Assembly: GCA_964629165.1 (NCBI GenBank)
Contig: CAZVQJ010000095.1
Location: 1 to 10,435 of the forward strand
Reading direction: 5' to 3'
Source of the DNA: CAWVVV01 sp964629165
GTDB lineage: Bacteria; Verrucomicrobiota; Verrucomicrobiia; Opitutales; Oceanipulchritudinaceae
DNA length: 10,435 bases
How positions within the stretch are numbered: position 1 is the first letter of the stretch; every line of letters starts with the position of its first letter. This document shows positions 1 to 6,482 of the stretch, piece by piece. A model generated the notes under the pieces. That model searched no databases and had not been told where the DNA came from. It worked only from the letters and a program-made list of their open reading frames with translations. Made by a program: the position numbers and the translations under genes.

Positions 1-72
<72 letters not shown>

Positions 73-111
73 ACATTTTCAAGGCTCCCCAAAAACGAAG
101 CAAAGCCGCGA

Positions 112-140
112 AACTTGCGGGAGCAAAATTTACAGGTCAA
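112..140 (-). promoter_or_regulatory. possible promoter for the tRNA-Thr gene
   Basis: On the minus strand a TTGACC hexamer (140 to 135) is a five-of-six match to the sigma-70 -35 box. At 17 bp spacing the -10 position reads CAAGTT, a poor match. The placement, about 40 bp upstream of the tRNA 5' end at 72, suits a stable-RNA promoter. The weak -10 keeps this tentative. Confidence 0.28.
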
Positions 141-150
141 GCAATTTTGC
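123..150 (-). repeat. inverted repeat between the exb operon and the tRNA gene
   Basis: GCAAAATT (123-130) pairs perfectly with AATTTTGC (143-150) around a 12-nt loop. It lies 19 bp past the TonB-like stop codon on the minus strand, so it could end that operon's transcript. There is no T-run after the stem, so it is not a classical intrinsic terminator. The loop contains the TTGACC box described for the tRNA promoter. Confidence 0.35.
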
Positions 151-168
151 GCTCATTACCGGGATTTT

Positions 169-930
169 TCAGGGGCCCACGATGATCCGGTAGTAGCCAC
201 TCGAGAGGCGCTTCAACTCTGGATTTTGCAGGAGGACGCGGGCAATCGCCTGATCCCAGCCGGTGTCACCACTGCTGTTGAGCCGAAGCGGAACGCCTCC
301 GCCCGTCCGGGAATCCACCACGAGGAGAAACTCCACCGGCGTCCACAGATTGGCGGGAGCCGGCCGATCGGCCGGACCGACCCGGCTTTGGAAGGGTTCC
401 TCACCCTCTGCGCCGAATGCGGTGACCTCCATCAAGACAGGGCGGGGTTCGAGAACATTGACGGCGACGGCCTCCCGGCCGATCGAGGAGAAGGTGTTGA
501 GAGTCGTTTCGTCCTCGGCGGGAACGAGGGAGGTGTCCGGAGCCACGACCGGTGCCGGGCGCCAGATCTGATCGACCGCCCCGACGCGAGGCGGGAACGC
601 GGCGAACAATTCCGTTTCATCGCGAAGGCGGGCAATTTCGTTGAGGGCACTCGCGCTGTTCCACCGGGTCGGCACGAAGAGCGGCTCGGCATCGAGCAGA
701 ACGACCTGGTCGCGAACAAGGGCGCTTTCGGCCTCCTGCGGCTCCCCCGCCCAGGCAATCCAGGGTTCGGAGACAATCTCGCTCGGCCCACTGCCAAGCG
801 GCACCGAGGCAATCCAGAAGAAGAGCACATGGGCACCGACACCGATCGCGACAACGATGCCAAAAAGAGCGATCCGGCGGCGGCGGCCGTTGGGCCGCAG
901 ACGGCCGGTTGGGGCCCCTTCCGCTTTCAT
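169..930 (-). CDS. TonB-like energy-transducer protein, single N-terminal membrane anchor
   Basis: A 253-residue protein with TonB architecture. A short basic cytoplasmic N-terminus (RPNGRRRR, residues 12-19) is followed by one hydrophobic helix (about 20-42) with a histidine at 34, in the part of the helix where TonB proteins carry their functional His. A long Pro/Ala/Glu-rich periplasmic linker follows, then a C-terminal domain from about residue 175. The C-terminal end (GWDQAIARVLLQNPELKRL, then GYYRIIVGP) resembles the TonB C-terminal fold, where an amphipathic helix is followed by a closing strand. Family knowledge: TonB carries proton-motive energy from ExbBD to outer-membrane partners. 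The start codon overlaps the exbD stop by ATGA (927-930), so the two are translationally coupled. Sequence conservation to classical TonB is weak. It could instead serve a Tol-like or lineage-specific envelope task. No TonB-dependent receptor is encoded nearby. Confidence 0.72.
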   Translation of the reverse strand: MKAEGAPTGRLRPNGRRRRIALFGIVVAIGVGAHVLFFWIASVPLGSGPSEIVSEPWIAWAGEPQEAESALVRDQVVLLDAEPLFVPTRWNSASALNEIARLRDETELFAAFPPRVGAVDQIWRPAPVVAPDTSLVPAEDETTLNTFSSIGREAVAVNVLEPRPVLMEVTAFGAEGEEPFQSRVGPADRPAPANLWTPVEFLLVVDSRTGGGVPLRLNSSGDTGWDQAIARVLLQNPELKRLSSGYYRIIVGP

Positions 931-1403
931 CGAACGGAATCCGGAGAAGATGAATCCACGATGGCGTGTTCCGCCGCCAGCTGGACGCGATCGAAGCCGG
1001 CCGCCTGGGCAATCTCAAAGAGCCCCATCAACTCCTGGACCGAGATCGAGCGGTCCAGCTTGAGGAGCAACTCCGTCTCGCCGGGATGATCGAGGGTAAA
1101 CTGGGCAAGGACACTCTCGAGGCGTTCCTCCTGCATCTTGCGCCCATCGAAAAAGAGCATCCCGTTCGCCCGCACCGTGAGAACAGCGGAACCCGCCACT
1201 GTCGTGAGGGGTTGGCGGCTGACACTGGAAAGGCTGACTTCGGCCCCCGGGGCAAAGACGAATCGCGAGTGGTTGGCAAAGAGAAGTAGCGCAATGAGGA
1301 GAAGATCGAGCACCGCAATGAAGTCCCAGCCCGCGCGCGGGGCGGTCCGCAGATGCCCTCGCAGGTTGAGCGGCTCGGTGATGGAGTGCGGCGTTGCGCT
1401 CAT
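927..1403 (-). CDS. exbD: ExbD/TolR-family proton-channel subunit
   Basis: A 158-residue protein with the ExbD/TolR layout. It has a cytoplasmic N-terminus, one transmembrane helix (about 24-45) and a periplasmic domain of about 110 residues. The helix starts with WDFIAVLDLLLIALLLF. Asp33 (within VLDLLL) sits where ExbD and TolR keep the single membrane Asp that carries the proton. A second Asp (27) lies just before it. The periplasmic part (VSLSSVSRQPLTTVAGSAVL..., LLLKLDRSISVQELMGLFEIAQAAGFDRVQLA) matches the family's beta-alpha pattern, in which a LxxDxxxxxxxLxxLxxxAxxAGxxxV stretch is usual. The gene overlaps exbB by ATGA at 1400-1403 and the TonB-like gene by ATGA at 927-930. This makes the three a tight transcription unit with likely fixed stoichiometry. 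ExbD versus TolR cannot be decided by sequence; the TonB-like neighbour favours ExbD. Confidence 0.86.
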   Translation of the reverse strand: MSATPHSITEPLNLRGHLRTAPRAGWDFIAVLDLLLIALLLFANHSRFVFAPGAEVSLSSVSRQPLTTVAGSAVLTVRANGMLFFDGRKMQEERLESVLAQFTLDHPGETELLLKLDRSISVQELMGLFEIAQAAGFDRVQLAAEHAIVDSSSPDSVR

Positions 1404-2077
1404 TTGGCCGGGGTGACCTCGTCCGCCTGCACCGCCTCCGTTCCTTCCGCAGGTAAATCGAAGAGGAGAAACTCCATAATGTTATGCCCGGCGTATTCCA
1501 TGTCATTGACAAGCGCCCGCACCCGCCCGTGAAGAAAATGGTGCGCAAAGTGGGCCATGACGGCAAAAATGAGGCCCGCCAGGGTCGTCAGCATCGCCTC
1601 GGCGAGACCCTCCAGAAAGAGGCCAAAACTGGGAAAGGCAGGGGTTGAGGAGTGAACCACGCCGAAAAAGATGTCCGTGATGCCGACGAGCGTACCGACG
1701 AGACCGATGAGGGGGGCGACGCGCGCCAGTGCGGCCATCGTCAGGAGGCGCCGTTCGAGCGTCGGGATTTCCACGAGGGCGGCGGCCTGGGCAGCCAGGC
1801 GCATGCGATCCTCACCCTCCCGATAGTGCAGGAGGACGGATTTCACGACGCTTGCAACCGGGCCGGGAGTGGATTCACAAACCGTCAGCGCTTCCACGAG
1901 ACGTCGGTTCCTCAGGTTATTTTTCAGGCCCGCGAGGAACTGCTCGGTTTTGAGCTGGCCCACGTGCAGGAACAGCAACCGTTCGACAAAAAGGATGAGC
2001 CCGAATACACTCAACGCGAGCAGGACCCACATGATGGGTCCTCCCCGATCGAGGAGCGACATCGGATTCCATTCCAT
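1400..2077 (-). CDS. exbB: MotA/TolQ/ExbB-family proton-channel subunit
   Basis: The reading frame stays open to 2218, but that extension overlaps the TPR gene and is basic and unlike the family. I start at the ATG at 2077 (225 residues); an ATG at 2062 (220 residues) is an alternative, and neither has a strong ribosome site. Three membrane helices are clear: about 15-37 (ending LFVERLLFL, with the family's Glu-Arg), 118-140 (RVAPLIGLVGTLVGITDIF) and 158-178 (LAEAMLTTLAGLIFAVMAH). The APLIGLVGTLVG segment with Pro122 and Thr129, and the LTTLAGL segment with Thr165, match the two signature helices that line the ExbB/TolQ pore, where threonines lie near the ExbD aspartate. The long cytoplasmic loop between helices 1 and 2 is also typical. 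It should form the inner-membrane motor with the ExbD product. Confidence 0.9.
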   Translation of the reverse strand: MEWNPMSLLDRGGPIMWVLLALSVFGLILFVERLLFLHVGQLKTEQFLAGLKNNLRNRRLVEALTVCESTPGPVASVVKSVLLHYREGEDRMRLAAQAAALVEIPTLERRLLTMAALARVAPLIGLVGTLVGITDIFFGVVHSSTPAFPSFGLFLEGLAEAMLTTLAGLIFAVMAHFAHHFLHGRVRALVNDMEYAGHNIMEFLLFDLPAEGTEAVQADEVTPAK

Positions 2078-2117
2078 CGGGCCAAAAATCGGTGAGGTCG
2101 CTGGTCGCTGGCAAACC

Positions 2118-4766
2118 TTATTGCGGGAGGTCGCCCGGAGTGAGCGATGGGCGCAACCGTGCGAGGCGGGACTCCGCGATAGCCCGCCCAGGCAAGCCAC
2201 TTGCAACAATCTCCTCATAAACCACGCCGGCCTGCTCGAGACTCTCGAGGCTTGCTTCCGCCTCCAGATGGGTGGCGAAGTCGATCAGCGCGCGCGCCAT
2301 CCAGTAGCGTCCGCGCGAACCCAGCTGGGCTGCGAGGTCAGGATCGTTGAAGAATCGACTTTTGAGGACGATTGACGCCTCCATCGCCTCCATCGGCAAG
2401 TCGCGCTGACGGAGGGAAGTCATCCACTTGTAGCCTGCCTCGACGGCCGCATCGACGGGCGTCCGAAGGTCTTCGAAAAGTCGCTCGAAGACGACGGATG
2501 CCGCGACAAGGCTTTCCACACTGGCGCTGCCCCGCGCGAGCAGGCAGTCACCCCGGCTCAGCTCCGCGCGATAGCGTTCCTCATGATCCGGATATTCCGC
2601 GAGCACTCCCTCATAAATCGCGAGCGCGGTTCCGAAGTCATTCAGTCGTCGGGACAGGTCCCCCTGCTTGATGCGGGCGTAATAAGTGATCGGGTGTCCC
2701 GGATAATTCCGGTAAAGACGGTCGATGATTCCCATCGCTTCCCGGTAGGCGCTGTCGAGACCCCGCTGCTCGGCAAGGAGCGCTGCTTCCCAGAGGGCAA
2801 TCGGAGCGTAGCGGCTGTGCGGAAAACGATCCGCGAGATTGATCAGGCTCACCTGGGCATCAACGACGCTGTTCCCAGCCGCCGAAAGCCGAGATTCGAG
2901 CAGATAAGAGAGCATCTCGGGACCGGAGTCAGGGAACTCCTCCCGCAGCCTGCGGAGCACGGCCATGCCTTCCGCCGGCAGCCCGAGCTGGAAAAGCGCC
3001 TCCCCTTCGAGCAGGAGCACATGGCTGCGGATCGGCTCCCGTTCGCTCGGGTCGAGGGTCGCGCCTGCCCCTGTTTCCATCCATGAGAGGAGCGCATCGC
3101 TCAGCTGCGGAACTTCCGCCGCGCGATCGGCGTCGAGGGCGAGGCGGGCTTCCATCCAGCGCAGGCGCGCCTGCAGCGGAATCGACAATTGCTCGTGTTC
3201 CTCAAGAGCCAGCAAACGGCGCACACGGTCAAACGCGGTATCGCTCTCCCCGGCTTCGCGCAACGCGTCGAGCAGGGTATACTCGGCCTCCCAGCGGCGG
3301 GCCGAACTCAGGAGCGGGGAATCATCGAGAGCCCTCGCGGCGGCCTCCAGTCTCCCCGCGCGAATCTCGGAGAGCACCTGCTGAAAGAGGATCGTTCCCC
3401 GTTCCACCAGTTCGCCTTCTCGCTGCGCACTGAGATAGGCTTCGGCGGCATTTGCATAATCCTCGTTGAGGAAAAAGCAGTCGCCCATCTGTGCGAAAAT
3501 CCGGGCACGCTCGGCACCGGGGCGAACAAGGGGCCTCAGGCGGTCCAGATAACTCGCCGCCGTGCGATACCGGGGCGGCGACCGGCGCCAGTTTACATAG
3601 GCGAGCATGCGCAGCGCCTCCGGCAGCAATTCAGAACCGGGCAACTCCTCCAGCAGACGCAGAGCATCCGATTCCGCCGCATCGTAGTGACCCGCCTGGG
3701 CCGAGAGGGCGGCGCGCGTGACAAGCAGCTGCGCGAACTGCGGGTGCCGTTCTTCCTGACGCAACAGCTGACTGATGAAATCGCGGAATTCGTTCCGGTA
3801 TTCTCCTTGCAGAGGTGCGGCCGAGAGAAGGGCCAAGGCCGTCCGTTGCCGCCTCGGATCGGCCGAAAGGGTCAAGAGCTGGCGCAGCGCGACACGGCCG
3901 CGGCCACTGTCATCCCCGAGCATCAGCCCGAGCGCGAGGAGCAGTTCCTCCCGCCGAGGTGAATCCATCACCCCCGGCTGCTGGAGCAGTTCTTCGGTCA
4001 CCGCAATGGCCTCGTTGACGCGGCCGAGCCGATGCAGCGCGAACGCGAGAAGACGATTGGCCTCAAACCCCAGGACCTGACCGGCCATCGTCCGGGAAGT
4101 CGCCCGCAATCGCGCAATCATGTCCTCGGACGCTTCGCCGTGGCGGAGGTCACCGCGCAGCCGCAGGAGGCGGAAGTGAGCCTTCAGCGCCTCGGTTCCC
4201 GCCGCCTCTTCGGCCGCCCGGAAGAGCCGGGATGCCTCCTCCCCATCGTCCGCGACCATCCGGAGGAGCCCTTTTCCAGCGAAGTGCCATGCCCGGTCAT
4301 CGGGCGGGAGGTCGGCGCTGTCATATGAGGCAAAGGACGCTTCGGCCGCCGCCATATCCCCGACGAGATAATGGGCGAGTCCTCTTCGCAGATCAACACG
4401 CGGACCCGAAGGCATATCCATGAAAATCTCGAGAACTTCTGCGCCGCGGTCTTCCGCCAGCAACGATGTCGCCAAACCGAGACGGCCGAGGCTTACGATG
4501 CCTGCCGGAAGATCCTCGTGGTCGAGAACGGAGCGGTAGAGCCGCACTGCGAGCGGAGCGAATCCCTGCCGCCTCGCAAGCTCCGCCGCCTCGATCGACC
4601 AGACCCAGTCCCGCGGACCGGCGGTGCTCGCATCAGGGGTAACGACCAGAGGCGTATCGCCCTCCCCCTGCCCCCGGACCATCGTAGTAAAGAACGTGAC
4701 CAAGAGAAGACAACCAATCCAGCGTCTGACGGGGGGGCCTGCTGCCATGCGATTCGACCCTGCCAT
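2118..4766 (-). CDS. large exported tetratricopeptide-repeat (TPR) protein
   Basis: An 882-residue protein from the ATG at 4766; the ATG at 4748 gives 876 residues. The N-terminus is a signal peptide: basic RR at 14-15, hydrophobic core about 17-30, likely cut after Gly32 (VRG|QG). The rest is almost entirely paired alpha-helices with TPR-like spacing. Examples are GDCFFLNEDYANAAEAYLSA, ARIKQGDLSRRLNDFGTALA followed by IYEGVLAEYPDH, and LADRFPHSRYAPIALWEAA. The FPxS and YPxH helix ends recur, as in BamD/CpoB-type repeats. No enzymatic motif is seen. It lies 40 bp upstream of exbB and is probably the first gene of the exb operon, which suggests a periplasmic scaffold for the ExbBD-TonB-like machine, as CpoB works with Tol-Pal. 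That role is inferred. The frame stays open upstream to 6029, but there it is antisense to pntAA and not real coding. A run of seven C residues (4731-4737) lies just inside the gene. Confidence 0.85.
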   Translation of the reverse strand: MAGSNRMAAGPPVRRWIGCLLLVTFFTTMVRGQGEGDTPLVVTPDASTAGPRDWVWSIEAAELARRQGFAPLAVRLYRSVLDHEDLPAGIVSLGRLGLATSLLAEDRGAEVLEIFMDMPSGPRVDLRRGLAHYLVGDMAAAEASFASYDSADLPPDDRAWHFAGKGLLRMVADDGEEASRLFRAAEEAAGTEALKAHFRLLRLRGDLRHGEASEDMIARLRATSRTMAGQVLGFEANRLLAFALHRLGRVNEAIAVTEELLQQPGVMDSPRREELLLALGLMLGDDSGRGRVALRQLLTLSADPRRQRTALALLSAAPLQGEYRNEFRDFISQLLRQEERHPQFAQLLVTRAALSAQAGHYDAAESDALRLLEELPGSELLPEALRMLAYVNWRRSPPRYRTAASYLDRLRPLVRPGAERARIFAQMGDCFFLNEDYANAAEAYLSAQREGELVERGTILFQQVLSEIRAGRLEAAARALDDSPLLSSARRWEAEYTLLDALREAGESDTAFDRVRRLLALEEHEQLSIPLQARLRWMEARLALDADRAAEVPQLSDALLSWMETGAGATLDPSEREPIRSHVLLLEGEALFQLGLPAEGMAVLRRLREEFPDSGPEMLSYLLESRLSAAGNSVVDAQVSLINLADRFPHSRYAPIALWEAALLAEQRGLDSAYREAMGIIDRLYRNYPGHPITYYARIKQGDLSRRLNDFGTALAIYEGVLAEYPDHEERYRAELSRGDCLLARGSASVESLVAASVVFERLFEDLRTPVDAAVEAGYKWMTSLRQRDLPMEAMEASIVLKSRFFNDPDLAAQLGSRGRYWMARALIDFATHLEAEASLESLEQAGVVYEEIVASGLPGRAIAESRLARLRPSLTPGDLPQ

Positions 4767-4777
4767 GATCGCACGCT

Positions 4778-4807
4778 TTGACAAGAAGCGAACGCACGCC
4801 CTCGATT
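4778..4807 (+). promoter_or_regulatory. candidate promoter for the pnt operon
   Basis: A perfect TTGACA -35 hexamer (4778-4783) is followed at 18 bp by TCGATT (4802-4807), a half match to the -10 box. Transcription from here would give a leader of about 90 nt before pntAA. The region lies between two divergent genes, so a promoter must be present somewhere in it. The weak -10 limits confidence. No equally good box was found for the opposite (TPR) direction. Confidence 0.35.
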
Positions 4808-4827
4808 CCCGAAGGCCCGGAAGTTTA

Positions 4828-4841
4828 CTGGATGAATCCAG
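4828..4841. promoter_or_regulatory. dyad CTGGAT-GA-ATCCAG, possible operator
   Basis: A perfect 6-bp inverted repeat with a 2-bp centre sits midway between the divergent TPR/exb and pnt operons, about 20 bp past the candidate pnt -10 box. A regulator bound here could influence both directions. It is short, and no second copy was noticed in the window, so chance is possible. Confidence 0.25.
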
Positions 4842-4904
4842 ACACGGGGCCGCTTCAGGCTGTTGGCTTGCCCTTCTCCTTCTCTGCCGATAACCGAAAA
4901 CACT

Positions 4905-6032
4905 ATGCTCCTTTTCACGCCCAAAGAGCCCGCTCCGGAATCCCGGGTCGCGACCACTCCGGAACTTGCCCGGAAGCTCATCAGCCTCGGTCTTGAAATC
5001 GAAATCGAATCGGGGGCGGGTCACTCCGCCGGTCATCCAGACCTTCAATACACCGAAGCCGGCGCCCGCATTGTCGATGACCGCAAGGCAGCCCTGAGCC
5101 GTGCGGACGTCGTGTTTCGAGTGCGGAAACCGGATGTCGCGGAGATCAGCGATCTGAAACGAGGCTCGCTGCACGTGAGTTTTCTCGATCCTTTCAACGA
5201 AAGGGCTCTGCTCCCTGCATTGGCCGCGCAAGGGGTAAATGCGGTCTCGATGGAGATGATGCCGCGGACAACGCTCGCGCAGAAGATGGACGCCATTTCG
5301 AGCCAGGCGAACCTCGCGGGCTATTACGCGGTTATTCTTGCGGCTCAGCGGCTTACGCGGATTCTTCCGATGATGATGACTCCCGCCGGAACGATTGCTC
5401 CGGCGAAAGTGTTTGTCATCGGGGTCGGTGTGGCAGGATTGCAGTCGATCGCGACAGCCAAACGCCTTGGCGCCCGCGTGGAGGCGTTCGACACCCGTCC
5501 CGTGGTCGAGGAACAGGTGAAATCGCTCGGGGCTCGCTTCGTCAAAATCGACCTCGGCGAGACCGGCCAGACCGCCCAGGGGTATGCCAGGGAGCTGACC
5601 CCCGAACAGATCGAAAAGCAGCGTCAGGGCATGGCGAAGGTCTGCGCCAGCAGTGACATTGTCATCACGACCGCAAAACTGTTCGGACGGAAGGCGCCCG
5701 TCATTGTCACGGCCGAAATGATTGCGGGGATGAAGGCGGGCAGCCTCGTGGTTGATCTCGCGGCAGAAACCGGAGGAAACGTCGAGGGAACCGTGGCGGG
5801 CGAAGAGATCACGACCGCGAACGGGGTCACCATCATTGGCCTCAATCCGCTCGAAGCAGCGGTTTCGACCCACTCCAGCCAGGTCTACGCGAGCAACCTC
5901 GCGAACTTTCTCGAGCATTTCTGGGACGCTGAGGCCAAGACTTTCGCCTATCGGCTCGACGACGAGATCCTGAAAGGCTGTCTCCTCACTCACAACGGAG
6001 CGATCGTCCATGAGAGCTTTCGCGATCAATGA
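4905..6032 (+). CDS. pntAA: NAD(P)+ transhydrogenase, alpha-1 subunit (NAD(H)-binding domain I)
   Basis: A 375-residue protein starting MLLFTPKE. The frame runs upstream to a TTG at 4863, but the family begins at this methionine. It is the soluble domain I of the proton-translocating transhydrogenase, which passes hydride from NADH to NADP+ at the membrane. Seen: an early TPKEPAPESRVATTPE segment, typical of the family; the RQD loop as Arg121, Gln126 and Asp129 in PRTTLAQKMD, which organises the hydride-transfer site; the dinucleotide fold GVGVAG (173-178) followed by Asp196 in FDTRPVVEEQVKSLGA, contacting the NAD ribose; and ITTAKLFGRKAPVIVT with LVVDLAAETGGNVEGT. The protein ends without membrane helices, as in the split three-gene form (Rhodospirillum rubrum type). 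E. coli PntA instead fuses the alpha-2 helices. It is first in the pnt operon; pntAB follows after 61 bp. Confidence 0.96.
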   Translation: MLLFTPKEPAPESRVATTPELARKLISLGLEIEIESGAGHSAGHPDLQYTEAGARIVDDRKAALSRADVVFRVRKPDVAEISDLKRGSLHVSFLDPFNERALLPALAAQGVNAVSMEMMPRTTLAQKMDAISSQANLAGYYAVILAAQRLTRILPMMMTPAGTIAPAKVFVIGVGVAGLQSIATAKRLGARVEAFDTRPVVEEQVKSLGARFVKIDLGETGQTAQGYARELTPEQIEKQRQGMAKVCASSDIVITTAKLFGRKAPVIVTAEMIAGMKAGSLVVDLAAETGGNVEGTVAGEEITTANGVTIIGLNPLEAAVSTHSSQVYASNLANFLEHFWDAEAKTFAYRLDDEILKGCLLTHNGAIVHESFRDQ

Positions 6033-6093
6033 GTCTTTTTCTGGTAAAACAGCCCGCTGAACGGCTTCTTATTCTGACCCTGTAATTCTTCCG

Positions 6094-6402
6094 ATGGAAC
6101 TCCTCCTTCTCCTCTTCATCTTCGTGCTCGCAGCCTTTCTCGGCTTCGAGCTGATCAACAAGGTCCCGTCGCAGCTCCACACGCCGCTCATGAGCGGCTC
6201 CAACGCGATCTCCGGAATCACGATTGTGGGTGCGATCATCGCCATCCAGTCGACGAGTGGGCCGATTTCCGAATGGCTTGGTTTTGCCGCCCTCATTCTC
6301 GCCACGATCAATGTCGTTGGCGGCTACCTTGTTACGGACCGCATGCTCGCGATGTTCAAGTCGAAGGCCCGCAAGACACCGACTGCAGACACGATCGACT
6401 GA
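6094..6402 (+). CDS. pntAB: NAD(P)+ transhydrogenase, alpha-2 subunit (membrane domain)
   Basis: A 102-residue membrane protein equal to the C-terminal membrane part of E. coli PntA. Three hydrophobic helices lie at about 2-19, 38-53 and 61-80. The hallmark HTPLMSGSNAISGI (29-42) is present, as is the closing GGYLVTDRMLAMFK (76-89), which matches the GGFxVTQRMLxMF of other alpha subunits. Together with the beta subunit it forms the proton pathway of the transhydrogenase. The start is the only ATG giving a full first helix; no Shine-Dalgarno sequence precedes it, as for the other pnt genes. The C-terminal tail (KSKARKTPTADTID) is polar and variable. The gene lies 61 bp after pntAA and 80 bp before pntB, with a hairpin in the second gap. 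Confidence 0.95.
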   Translation: MELLLLLFIFVLAAFLGFELINKVPSQLHTPLMSGSNAISGITIVGAIIAIQSTSGPISEWLGFAALILATINVVGGYLVTDRMLAMFKSKARKTPTADTID

Positions 6403-6448
6403 TTCCTTTCACCCTGATTATCCGACTCTGATTCACCGCCGCGACCTC

Positions 6449-6471
6449 AGGCTCTGCGGCAGAGCTTTTTT
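6449..6471 (+). terminator. terminator-like hairpin between pntAB and pntB
   Basis: GCTCTG (6451-6456), a 3-nt loop CGG, and CAGAGC (6460-6465) form a perfect 6-bp stem, which A449/G450 with the following TT can extend. Six Ts (6466-6471) follow directly, as in an intrinsic terminator. It ends only 11 bp before the pntB start codon. In place it would cut pntB transcription relative to pntAA/AB, or act as an mRNA processing or stability element. The stem is short, so termination would be partial. Confidence 0.5.
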
Positions 6472-6482
6472 CCCCGCTGTTC

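Noticed and set aside
4767..6029. Open minus-strand frame continuing upstream of the TPR gene for about 420 codons across pntAA
   Set aside because: It is antisense to a clearly real pntAA gene, has no family-like sequence, and the signal peptide at 4766 defines the TPR start. Lack of stops follows from GC-rich codon bias.
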